A stretch of DNA of 64,000 nt from Mycobacterium sp. ACS4331 (GTDB taxonomy: Bacteria > Actinomycetota > Actinomycetes > Mycobacteriales > Mycobacteriaceae), in assembly GCF_001667265.1 (NCBI RefSeq), contig NZ_LZHW01000075.1, positions 22,487-86,486 of the forward strand, in the 5' to 3' direction. A program made the position numbers and the translations under genes. The notes beneath the pieces were generated by a model. The model did no database searches, was not told the origin of the DNA, and saw nothing but the letters and a program-made list of their open reading frames with translations. Below, one piece after another: positions 41,785 to 49,858 of this stretch. Every line of letters starts with the position of its first letter. Positions within the stretch are counted from its first letter, which is position 1.

Positions 41785-43397
41785 GCCAGCACGAAGCCCG
41801 GGTAGCCGGTCGCCGCGATCTCGTCGCATCGACGACGGTACTCGGGAATGCCTGCGGTGTAGGCCATGTACCGGCGCTTCTTACCGGGCACGTTGGCACC
41901 GTTGTACCAGGAGTTGCAGCTCGGGTGCGCCAGCACCGTGGGCTCCACCAATGACGTGGTGTGCTCGATCCACTCGCGCTGCGCGTCCAAGGTGGCCTCC
42001 ATGGTGCGGTAGCCACCTGCCAGCAGATGGCCGATGGTGTCGCCGATCCACTCCACGTGCTGCTCGAGCGCGGCGATGAAATTGGTCGCGGCCGAGGGAC
42101 TTCCGGGCGCCTGGACGATGAACAGATTGGGGAACCCGGCCACCTGCAGGCCCAGATACGACGCCGGCCCCTCGGCGTTCCAGACCTCGCGCAACGTCCT
42201 GCCGTCGCGCCCCTTGACGTCGATGCGGCTCAGCGCGCCGGTCATGGCGTCGAAACCGGTGGCGTAGATGATGACGTCCAGGTCGTGGTGGCCCTGTTCG
42301 GTGGTGATCCCGGTGGGCGTGATCTCGCGGATCGGACCTCGGCGCAGATCCACCAACGTGACGTTGTCACGGTTGAACGTCTCGTAGTAGCCCTGGTCGA
42401 TGATCGGCCGCTTACAGCCGAACGGGTGACTGGGCACCAGCGCCGCGGCGGTGTCGGGATCCTTGACGATCCGGGCCACGGCCTCGCCGTACAGTGTGGC
42501 CGCCATCCGATTGGCCTCGATGTCGAAGAAGATGTCGCCCCAGTTCAGCGCCCCCATGACGCCTCGTTCGTCGATCGCCCGCAGCTGGTCCGCCCGCGAT
42601 GCCGACTTGATCGGCGGCTGGACCAGCATGTCCAACAGCAGGGAGAAGGCACTCAACCGCGCCGCCCCGACGGGATGCTCCCGCTGGGCGGCGCGGATCT
42701 CGGGGTATGCGGCCTTCAGTTCGGCGAGTTCCGCCGAATCCAGGCTGCGCACGTCCCACGGCAGGGTGAAGGCCGCCGAGCGCTGGAAGACCGTGAGGTG
42801 TCCGGCTTCCCGTGCGACGACGGGAATCAACTGCACCCCGGTGGAGCCGGTGCCGATCACCCCAACCCGCTTGCCGGTCAACGGATGACCGGACTTCGGC
42901 CAGCAGCTGGTGTACAGCGAGGCGCCTTCAAAGCTGTCCATACCGGGGATGTCGGGTTCGAGCGGGACCGACAGGATTCCAGTGGCGGCCACCACGAATG
43001 AGGCGACGAACCGCTCACCCGTGTCGGTGCTCAGCGTCCAGGCCGCGTCGTCCGCGTCGAACGTCATGGCCGTGACCCGGGTGTTGAACCGGATGTCGCG
43101 CCGCAGGTCGAGCCTGTCCGCGACGAAGTTCAGGTAGGCCTCGATCTCCGGCTGAGCCGGCATGGTCTCGGACCAGTCCCACTCCTGCTGAATCTCGTCG
43201 GAGAAGCTGTAGGAGTACTCGATGCTCTCGATGTCGCATCGCGCACCGGGGTACCTGTTGAACAACCACGTGCCCCCCACACCCTCGGCCGCCTCAAGCG
43301 CCAGCACCGAGATCCCCAGTTCCCGCAGGCGGTGCAGCATGTACAGCCCGGAGAACCCGGCGCCCATCACGATCGCGTCATATCGGATGTCGCTCAT
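41781..43397 (-). CDS. Baeyer-Villiger-type flavin monooxygenase with altered fingerprint
   Basis: The 538-residue class B flavoprotein monooxygenase has FAD motif VMGAGFSGLYMLHRL, the ExxGVGGTWLFNRYPGARCD block typical of BVMOs, and NADPH motif GVIGTGSTGVQ. The fingerprint FxGxxxHxxxWP reads FEGASLYTSCWP, with Tyr in place of the histidine. GGAGG lies eight bases before the ATG at 43397. It heads an operon with the alpha/beta-hydrolase, the SnoaL-like protein and probably an LLM enzyme. It would insert oxygen next to a cyclic ketone; the His-to-Tyr change may alter coupling or substrate. Confidence 0.9.
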   Translation of the reverse strand: MSDIRYDAIVMGAGFSGLYMLHRLRELGISVLALEAAEGVGGTWLFNRYPGARCDIESIEYSYSFSDEIQQEWDWSETMPAQPEIEAYLNFVADRLDLRRDIRFNTRVTAMTFDADDAAWTLSTDTGERFVASFVVAATGILSVPLEPDIPGMDSFEGASLYTSCWPKSGHPLTGKRVGVIGTGSTGVQLIPVVAREAGHLTVFQRSAAFTLPWDVRSLDSAELAELKAAYPEIRAAQREHPVGAARLSAFSLLLDMLVQPPIKSASRADQLRAIDERGVMGALNWGDIFFDIEANRMAATLYGEAVARIVKDPDTAAALVPSHPFGCKRPIIDQGYYETFNRDNVTLVDLRRGPIREITPTGITTEQGHHDLDVIIYATGFDAMTGALSRIDVKGRDGRTLREVWNAEGPASYLGLQVAGFPNLFIVQAPGSPSAATNFIAALEQHVEWIGDTIGHLLAGGYRTMEATLDAQREWIEHTTSLVEPTVLAHPSCNSWYNGANVPGKKRRYMAYTAGIPEYRRRCDEIAATGYPGFVLA

Positions 43398-43472
43398 GCG
43401 GGACGCCTCCTTGTGCGCGATCAGTGGCCGACGGTCGAGAACCCGCCGGTTCATCATCCCGCCCGAAACCGC

Positions 43473-43493
43473 TACTGTAATGTATTCCATAAC
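43473..43493. promoter_or_regulatory. Promoter/operator-like site between BVMO and Rieske genes
   Basis: TACTGT at 43473-43478 is a possible -10 of the Rieske operon. It overlaps an inverted repeat GTAATG-TATTC-CATAAC (one mismatch). It resembles, with different spacing, the sites at 49.65 and 49.78 kb. Confidence 0.4.
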
Positions 43494-43520
43494 GTTGTGA
43501 GGCGAGAAAGGGCGGCAAAG

Positions 43521-44531
43521 ATGAAGGTGCCGTTCACCTGGAAAGTCACCGGGTGGTTCATGATCGGCTGGTCGGCGGAGTTCGAGGTCGGAGCCGTCAA
43601 GGCGCTCAAGTACTTCGGTGAGGACCTGGCCGCCTATCGCGACGAGTCCGGCCAGTTGCACGTCCTCGAAGCGCACTGCAAGCATCTGGGCGCCCACATC
43701 GGACACGGCGGCAAGGTCGTCGGCGACTGCATCGAATGCCCGTTCCACGGGTGGCGCTGGGGCCCGGAGGGCAACAACACCTACATCCCGTACCAGCCCG
43801 ACCGGCCGAATCGCGGACTGCACCTCCGGTCCTACCCGGTGCAGGAGCAGTACGGCTGCATCTTCATGTGGTACCAGCCGGACGGCAAGCCCCCGCAGTG
43901 GGAACTACCGGACATCTTCTTGAAGTTCCCCCAGTTCGAGACGGACCCGAACGCCTACTACCGCCCTTATCCCGAGTTCTCCAGCCGCGCCGACGGCATC
44001 CACGTGCATCCACAGATCGTGGCCGAGAACGGCCCGGACAGTTCACATTTCCGGTACGTGCATGGAGCGTCCGTCACCCCGGTGTGCCTGCACTGGGAGC
44101 ACGTCGACGAGGAGTGGCGGTTCCTCACCGGCTGGCCCGACGCCCGGCACCCCGGCACGGACAGGATGGCGCTCAAGATCCACAGCCACTTCAGCGGTCT
44201 GGGCTTCGCGATGAGTGCTTTCGAGGGCTCGTCGAACCATCGGCTGATCTTCGCGTGCACCCCCGTCGACGACGAGGTGTCGGACATGTTCTATTCGATC
44301 TGGTGGCCGAAGGTTCCCGGCGAGACCTCCGACATCCCACCGGCCGAGGTGCGGGCGAAGGTCGAGCGTCAGTTCCTCAAGACGGTGTGGGAGGACGTCG
44401 ACATCTGGGAGCACCAGAAGTACGTCGAGAACCCGCCGCTGGCCAAGATCGACGCGAAACCCTATATGGCCATGCGCAAGTGGGCTCAGAGGTTCTACGA
44501 GGTGCCGCCCGTCGAGGCCGTGCGCGCGTGA
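43521..44531 (+). CDS. Rieske non-heme iron oxygenase, KshA-like
   Basis: The 336-residue oxygenase component has a Rieske cluster site C53-x-H55 and C73-x2-H76 (CPFHGW). The mononuclear iron ligands are in NGPDSSHFRYVH (His176, His181), with a third carboxylate probably in EDVDIWEHQKY near Asp294. The overall layout is that of 3-ketosteroid 9-alpha-hydroxylase oxygenases, which hydroxylate rings of polycyclic compounds. A reductase partner is not in the window. It heads the operon Rieske, isochorismatase-like, acyl-CoA ligase, with overlapping GTGA and TGATG junctions. Confidence 0.9.
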   Translation: MKVPFTWKVTGWFMIGWSAEFEVGAVKALKYFGEDLAAYRDESGQLHVLEAHCKHLGAHIGHGGKVVGDCIECPFHGWRWGPEGNNTYIPYQPDRPNRGLHLRSYPVQEQYGCIFMWYQPDGKPPQWELPDIFLKFPQFETDPNAYYRPYPEFSSRADGIHVHPQIVAENGPDSSHFRYVHGASVTPVCLHWEHVDEEWRFLTGWPDARHPGTDRMALKIHSHFSGLGFAMSAFEGSSNHRLIFACTPVDDEVSDMFYSIWWPKVPGETSDIPPAEVRAKVERQFLKTVWEDVDIWEHQKYVENPPLAKIDAKPYMAMRKWAQRFYEVPPVEAVRA

Positions 44532-45163
44532 GCCCAGCGGTGAGCCGCCCGACGCTGGCCGAACTCGTCGCGCCCGCCCACACCGCCGTCGTCACCCAGG
44601 AACTGCAGGGTGCGGTGGTGGGGCCTCGGGCCGGTCTGGCCGCGCTCGCCGAGGAGGCCCGCCGCGAGGCACTCCCGAACATCACTCGCCTGCTGCCCGC
44701 AGCCCGCACCGCTGGCGTCGACGTGGTGCACTGCCTGGTGCAGAGACGCCCCGACGGCCGGGGATCGAACCACAACGCCCGTCTGTTCTCCGTCGGACAG
44801 CGCGACGTGGACATCACCCCGGGCAGTGAGGGCGCGCGCCTGTTGCCCGAATTCGGTCCGGAGCCAGACGATCTGGTGCTGCGCCGCTGGCATGGTCTGG
44901 GCCCGATGGGCGGCACCGACCTCGACTCGGTGCTGCGCAACCTCGGCGTGCAGACGATCGTCGCAGTCGGCGTCTCACTGAACGTCGCGATCCCCAACCT
45001 CGTGTTCGACGCCGTCAACGCGGGATACCGCGTGGTGCTGCCGCGGGACGCGGTCGCAGGAATCCCGAGCGACTACGCCCGCGCGATGATCGATAACACG
45101 CTGTCGCTGCTGACGACTGTGACCACCACCGATGAGCTGATCCAGACCTGGCAGGAGTGTTGA
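44528..45163 (+). CDS. Isochorismatase-fold protein with degenerate catalytic triad
   Basis: The 211-residue protein shows the cysteine-hydrolase fold: HTAVVTQELQGAVVG at the N-terminus, MGGTDLDSVLRNLGVQTIVAVG and the last FDAVNAGYRVVLPRDAVAG. All three triad positions differ from the family: Asp is Glu (TQEL), Lys is Arg (LVLRRW) and the Cys is Ala (LNVAIP). It therefore probably does not hydrolyse by the normal thiol route and may bind a ligand or have another role. GTG at 44528 overlaps the Rieske stop (GTGA), and its TGA overlaps the next ATG. Confidence 0.78.
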   Translation: MSPAVSRPTLAELVAPAHTAVVTQELQGAVVGPRAGLAALAEEARREALPNITRLLPAARTAGVDVVHCLVQRRPDGRGSNHNARLFSVGQRDVDITPGSEGARLLPEFGPEPDDLVLRRWHGLGPMGGTDLDSVLRNLGVQTIVAVGVSLNVAIPNLVFDAVNAGYRVVLPRDAVAGIPSDYARAMIDNTLSLLTTVTTTDELIQTWQEC

Positions 45164-46794
45164 TGCAATTCACCGTCCCCGCAGTGGCCGACGCCATCGC
45201 CGCGGCCCTCCCCGACCGCACCCTGATCATCCAGGGGGACCGCCGGTACACCCATACCGAGGTGGTCGACCGCTCGAAGCGTCTCGCCAGGTTTCTGCGC
45301 GCGCAGGGCCTGGGCTGCCACGCGCCGCGGGCCCAACTCGCGGGTCACGAGACGGGCCAGGATCTGCTGGGCATCTACGCCTTCAACGGCCCCGAGTATG
45401 TCGAGGGCATGCTGGGCGCGTTCCGGGCGCGCGTCGCGCCGTTCAACGTCAACTACCGCTACGTCAAGGGTGAACTCCAGTACCTGCTGGCCGACGCGGG
45501 CGCGACCGCCCTGCTGTATCACGCGGAGTTCGCCCCGCGCGTCGCCGAGATCCGGCCCGACCTGCCGAACCTGCGGGTGTTGATCCAGATCGCCGACGCC
45601 TCAGGCAACGAACTGCTCGACGGTGCAGTCGATTACGAGGAGGCCCTGCGGGCCGGCGACGGCACGGAACTTCCCGAGGCCGATCCCGACGATCTGTACG
45701 TCCTCTACACCGGCGGCACCACCGGCATGCCCAAGGGTGTGCTGTGGCGCCAGCACGACATTTTCGTCGCGTCCTTCGGTGGGCGCGATCTCTACAGTGG
45801 ACACACTGCCGAATCCATCGAGGAACTCGTCGAGAAGGCCAAGGCGAACCCGGGGATGACGCTGATGATTCTGCCGCCGTTGATGCACGGCGCGGCCCAG
45901 TGGGGTGTGATGACGGCGCTGACCACGGGCCAGACTGTGCTGTTCGCCGAGACTGCCAACCGATTCGACGCTGAGGCGGTGCTCGCCGACATCGCGAAAC
46001 ACCAGGCGGGCGTCGTGACGGTGGTCGGCGATGCGATGGCTCGCCCCCTGGCCGACGCCATCGAACGCGGCGCCGACGCGTCGTCGCTGAACGTCATCGC
46101 CAATGGCGGTGCGCTGCTGACTCCCACCGCCAAGCAGAGGTTGATCGATGCCAAACCGGGCCTGATCGTCGTCGACGGGGTCGGGTCGTCGGAGACCGGC
46201 GCGCAGATGACGCACATGTCGGCGCCCGGCGCGGTGTCCACCGGGACGTTCAATCCCGGCCCCGACACGTGCGTCGTCGCCGAGGATCTCAGCACCGTGC
46301 TGGAACCGGGGCACGAAGGCAACGGATGGCTGGCCCAGCGGGGCCCGGTTCCGTTGGGCTACAAGGGCGATCCCGAGAAGACCGCGCGGACCTTCCCAGT
46401 CATCGAGGGTGTCCGATATTCGGTTCCGGGTGACCGGGCCGAACTGCTGGCCGACGGCACCATCCATCTGTTGGGCCGAGATTCGGTGACGATCAGCACC
46501 GGTGGCGAGAAGGTGTTCGCCGAAGAGGTGGAGACCGCACTGGCATCACACCCGGCAGTCGCCGACGTCCTGGTGGCCGGTCGTGCCAGTGATCGCTGGG
46601 GCCAGGAGGTGGTCGCGGTCGTGGCGCTGGAACCCGGGGCGCATGCAGACGCCGAAGCCCTCATCGACCACGCGGCCGCGACGCTCGCGCGATACAAGCT
46701 GCCCAAGGCCGTGGTGTTCAGACCGAAGATCGAACGCAGTCCCGCAGGCAAGGCCGACTATCGCTGGGCCAAGCAGCAGGCCGAGCAGGGCTGA
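45163..46794 (+). CDS. Acyl-CoA synthetase (FadD-like, ANL superfamily)
   Basis: The 543-residue adenylate-forming ligase has P-loop LYTGGTTGMPKGVLWRQ near residue 180, VDGVGSSETGAQM, the hinge region with GRDSVTISTGGEKVFAEEVE and the C-terminal lysine in SPAGKADYRWAK. The LWRQ variant after the P-loop is typical of the FadD19/FadD17-type ligases that activate steroid side-chain acids. AGGAG lies five bases before the ATG at 45163. It is third in the Rieske operon and convergent with a P450. Confidence 0.9.
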   Translation: MQFTVPAVADAIAAALPDRTLIIQGDRRYTHTEVVDRSKRLARFLRAQGLGCHAPRAQLAGHETGQDLLGIYAFNGPEYVEGMLGAFRARVAPFNVNYRYVKGELQYLLADAGATALLYHAEFAPRVAEIRPDLPNLRVLIQIADASGNELLDGAVDYEEALRAGDGTELPEADPDDLYVLYTGGTTGMPKGVLWRQHDIFVASFGGRDLYSGHTAESIEELVEKAKANPGMTLMILPPLMHGAAQWGVMTALTTGQTVLFAETANRFDAEAVLADIAKHQAGVVTVVGDAMARPLADAIERGADASSLNVIANGGALLTPTAKQRLIDAKPGLIVVDGVGSSETGAQMTHMSAPGAVSTGTFNPGPDTCVVAEDLSTVLEPGHEGNGWLAQRGPVPLGYKGDPEKTARTFPVIEGVRYSVPGDRAELLADGTIHLLGRDSVTISTGGEKVFAEEVETALASHPAVADVLVAGRASDRWGQEVVAVVALEPGAHADAEALIDHAAATLARYKLPKAVVFRPKIERSPAGKADYRWAKQQAEQG

Positions 46795-46877
46795 GAGGGG
46801 GTTTCATCGCGAGGGCCGGGTTGTTGCCGGCCGCAGTCGAGAAACCTGTACAACAATGCGGCTCTCGGCGCGACGCG
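46795..46877. other. Short convergent spacer
   Basis: The spacer lies between the acyl-CoA ligase and P450 stops. It has a small CCGG-GTTGTTG-CCGG hairpin. No tRNA, attachment site or gene was recognised. Confidence 0.3.
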
Positions 46878-48083
46878 CTAGCGCAGCACCCGCACCGGGA
46901 CGTTGCTCCATCCCGCGACGTTCTGCATGTTGACCCGCCTGCATCCCTCCCAGTCGACCTCGAAGCGGGGCATGAAGTCGAGCATGCGGTCCAGCGCGAT
47001 CGCGCTCTCCATCCGGGCCAGGGCGGCACCCAGGCAGCTGTGGATGCCGTATCCCAGGCCGAGGTTCTGTGCCTGGGTGCGATCGCGGTCGACGTCGAAG
47101 CGATCAGGATCGGTCCAGGCCTCGGGATCGCGGTTGGCCGATCCGCCCACCAGGAACACCGGCTTGCCCGCCGGGATGGTCACGCCGTGCAGCGTCACCT
47201 CGCGCAGCGAGCAGCGTACGTTGTACTGCGCCGGAGCCTCGTAGCGGAGCAGTTCCTCGACCGCCGCCGGGATCCTGCTGCGATCGTCGAGCAGCTTCTG
47301 CCACTGATCGGGATTCCGGCCGAAGACCACTGCGGCGTTGCCCAGCAGCTTGGTCACGGTCTCGGCGCCGGCACCGCCCAACAACGTTGCGAACTCGGTG
47401 ATCTCAAGATTGCTCAGCGGCTCCATCTCGCCGTTGTCGCGTTCGATCTCGGCCTCGATCAGCCTGCTCAGGAGGTCCTCGCCCAGATCGTCGCGGCGCG
47501 CCTTGATGAGCGTGTAGTAGTAGACCGACATGTTGATCGCGGACTTCAGACCGTCCTCACTCATCTCGACCTCGCCGGGATCGCGATGCAGGAAATCGTC
47601 TATCCACAACCTGATCTGCTGACGGTCCTCGTCGGGAACACCCTGCATGGCGGTCATGACGTCAACGGGGAACAATGCCGAAAAGTCCTGCACGAAATCG
47701 AATCCGTCGGGGTTGACCTTCGACAGAAACTTGTCGACGCAGTCCTCGACCAGGCCCCGCCTGGCCTCGATGGCCCGCGGCGTGAAGACCTTGTTCAGCA
47801 GACTGCGCATCCGGCGGTGAGCGGGCGGATCCATCGCGATGATCGAACCGTGCTCGGTGACATGGCCTTTGCGGACCTGCGCCAGATCCACCCCATAGGC
47901 CGAGGAGTAGGTCTCGTAGTCCTTGAACGCGGCCGCGACATCCTCATGCCTTGTCAGCGCGTAGAAGTCGTACTGCTCGCTGTAGTAGACCGGCGCCTCC
48001 GCACGCATCCTGCGGTACGTCTCGTAGGGGCTGGTGAAGAACTCCTCGGAGAACGGGTCGAACACCACCGTTGCCGTGGTCAT
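46878..48083 (-). CDS. Cytochrome P450
   Basis: The 401-residue P450 has I-helix LLGGAGAETVTKLLG (the usual second Thr replaced, so the pair is Glu-Thr-Val), ExxR in EELLRYE and heme loop LGYGIHSCLGAALARME with Cys near 350. Its ATG overlaps the stop of the upstream aldehyde dehydrogenase (ATGA). P450 and ALDH would oxidise a methyl or alcohol group to an acid before CoA activation. The operon promoter carries the S1 operator. Confidence 0.92.
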   Translation of the reverse strand: MTTATVVFDPFSEEFFTSPYETYRRMRAEAPVYYSEQYDFYALTRHEDVAAAFKDYETYSSAYGVDLAQVRKGHVTEHGSIIAMDPPAHRRMRSLLNKVFTPRAIEARRGLVEDCVDKFLSKVNPDGFDFVQDFSALFPVDVMTAMQGVPDEDRQQIRLWIDDFLHRDPGEVEMSEDGLKSAINMSVYYYTLIKARRDDLGEDLLSRLIEAEIERDNGEMEPLSNLEITEFATLLGGAGAETVTKLLGNAAVVFGRNPDQWQKLLDDRSRIPAAVEELLRYEAPAQYNVRCSLREVTLHGVTIPAGKPVFLVGGSANRDPEAWTDPDRFDVDRDRTQAQNLGLGYGIHSCLGAALARMESAIALDRMLDFMPRFEVDWEGCRRVNMQNVAGWSNVPVRVLR

Positions 48084-49609
48084 TGCTGCACTCCTGCGAT
48101 TCTGGCCGATCGGTGTCTCTCGATTCGGCGGTGAGTTCGGTTGCGGGCCAAGCGCAGTGTCGCGTCGGCATAGAGCTTCATCGGCGTGCGGAACGGCGGT
48201 GACGCCGATCCGGTGATGCTGAACGGCAGATCCGATCCGACCACTGTGCGGTAATGGCTGAAGGCGTCGAACCCGGCCTTGCCGTGATAGGCACCCATCC
48301 CACTGCGGCCCACGCCACCGAACGGCGCTGCCGACGGAATCATCTGCGCGGCGAAGTCATTGCGCGCAACTCCACCACTTCGGGTGCGCTGCACGAAGTT
48401 CCGGAAATCGTCATTGCCCGGCCCATACCAGTAGGCGACCAGCGGCGCGGGCCTTTCGTTGATGAACGCGATGGCGTCGTCGAGGTTCGAGTACCCCAGC
48501 ACCACCAGGACCGGGCCGAAGATCTCCTCGTGCGCGATGCGCATGTCCCCCGTGACCCCACGCACGATGGTGGGCGCGATCTTTCGCGTGGCGCGGTCCG
48601 GAAGCGGCTCGCCCGCCGGCGCCACCGACACCACGTCGGCGCCCTTGGTCCGCGCGTCGTCGAGCAGTGCCAGCACCCGGTCGAAGTTCGGTTCGTTGAC
48701 GCACGAGCAGTAGTCGTCGTTGGTCAGAATGCTGGGGAACATCCCCTCGAGCGTGCGGCGCGCCTGATCGACGAACACCTCGACGACACCGTCGGGGACG
48801 AGCACGTAGTCGGGGCACACGCACACCTGACCGCCGTTGACCATCCGGGCCGCGGCGATGCGGGCCGCGGCCCTCGTGATGTCGGCGTGTCCCTGATCGG
48901 GTGCCACGACGACGGGGTTCTTACCGCCGAGTTCGAGCGTGACCGGCACGAGGTTCTGCGCCGCGGCCTGCTGCACCAGCTTGCCCACCTCGGGCGACCC
49001 GGTGAAGAAGAGGTGGTCGAAAGGCAGCGCGCTGAAGGTGGCGGCCACCTCTGGTCCACCCGTGACGACCGCGAGTTCGGTCGAGTCGAAGTACTTCGGC
49101 GCGAGGTCCTTCATGAGTTCGGCGGTGCGCGGGGTGATCTCCGACATCTTGATCATGACGCGGTTGCCCGCGGCGAATGCCGCCGCGGCGGGCAGCACTA
49201 CAAGGTTGAGCGGGAAGTTCCACGGGCCGATGACGCCGACCACCCCCAGTGGAGTGGGCTGCACATCGGCCCGCAATCCCAGCGCGCGGGCCGCGCGCAA
49301 CAGCTTCGTGGACTTCATCCACTGCGCCACGTGGCTTCTGGTGTGCTCGATGACCGGGATGATTCCGACGACTTCGGTGAACAACGACGCCGCACGGGAC
49401 CGCGTACCGAAGTCGGCGTCCATGGCCGTGACGAAGGCGTCGGTGTTGTCCAGCACGAGGGCCGACAGCCGGTCCATGCGGTTCAGGCGAACGTCCAGGT
49501 CCGGTGGGCCCTGCGCGACGAACGCCGCACGCTGGTGCTGCAGCAGCGTCTCCAGTTCGGTGCGGTGATCCCACACCGCGCCGTCGGCGGCCAGTTCCTG
49601 CGTGCTCAT
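48080..49609 (-). CDS. Aldehyde dehydrogenase, coniferyl-aldehyde-dehydrogenase-like
   Basis: The 509-residue class 3-type ALDH has GVVGVIGPWNFPLNLVV, FFTGSPEVGKLVQQAA, the general base in LELGGKNPVVV and the catalytic Cys in MVNGGQVCVCPDYVLV. It lacks the N-terminal segment of tetrameric ALDHs, as expected for this subgroup. The ATG at 49609 has GGGAGG six bases upstream. It is the first gene of the ALDH-P450 operon, divergent from the thiolase operon. Confidence 0.92.
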   Translation of the reverse strand: MSTQELAADGAVWDHRTELETLLQHQRAAFVAQGPPDLDVRLNRMDRLSALVLDNTDAFVTAMDADFGTRSRAASLFTEVVGIIPVIEHTRSHVAQWMKSTKLLRAARALGLRADVQPTPLGVVGVIGPWNFPLNLVVLPAAAAFAAGNRVMIKMSEITPRTAELMKDLAPKYFDSTELAVVTGGPEVAATFSALPFDHLFFTGSPEVGKLVQQAAAQNLVPVTLELGGKNPVVVAPDQGHADITRAAARIAAARMVNGGQVCVCPDYVLVPDGVVEVFVDQARRTLEGMFPSILTNDDYCSCVNEPNFDRVLALLDDARTKGADVVSVAPAGEPLPDRATRKIAPTIVRGVTGDMRIAHEEIFGPVLVVLGYSNLDDAIAFINERPAPLVAYWYGPGNDDFRNFVQRTRSGGVARNDFAAQMIPSAAPFGGVGRSGMGAYHGKAGFDAFSHYRTVVGSDLPFSITGSASPPFRTPMKLYADATLRLARNRTHRRIERHRSARIAGVQQ

Positions 49610-49653
49610 CGGCAGCCTCCCAGCCCTTCCCACCGCCCGCCATGCTGGGCGCT

Positions 49654-49677
49654 CAACGGTAAAGGTTACAGTATCTT
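49654..49677 (-). promoter_or_regulatory. Operator S1 in the ALDH/thiolase divergent promoter
   Basis: Minus-strand reading begins AAGATACTGTAA and ends TTACCGTTG. It is identical to S2 at 22 of 24 positions, in opposite orientation. It contains TACTGT as possible -10 and a GTAA..TTAC palindrome. Confidence 0.65.
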
Positions 49678-49776
49678 GGTCGGGCGCGGGAGAGCGACCT
49701 CGGCCCCACCCCCGGCCAGTCGAGCACGACGCTCACATGCTCCGCGCCTCCCTACCGTCGTCTCGGGGCACTAGAT

Positions 49777-49800
49777 AAGATACTGTAATCATTACCGTTG
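49777..49800 (+). promoter_or_regulatory. Operator S2 in the ALDH/thiolase divergent promoter
   Basis: Plus-strand reading begins AAGATACTGTAA and ends TTACCGTTG. The core GTAATCATTAC is palindromic. Its centre is 123 bp from that of S1. Confidence 0.65.
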
Positions 49801-49858
49801 GACGGTCGAACAGCCATATCGTCAGGCCCCGCCCACGGCCTGCGGAAGGGGTCATCCA

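Noticed and set aside
46795..46877. Possible tRNA or phage attachment site in the ligase/P450 spacer
   Set aside because: The short CCGG hairpin does not fold into a cloverleaf and there is no flanking direct repeat or integrase.
34808..49800. Treating every TACTGT as one regulon operator
   Set aside because: TACTGT also fits the TAnnnT -10 consensus, so single half-sites are not enough. Only S1/S2 (22 of 24 identical) and the 39027 palindrome are claimed with confidence.
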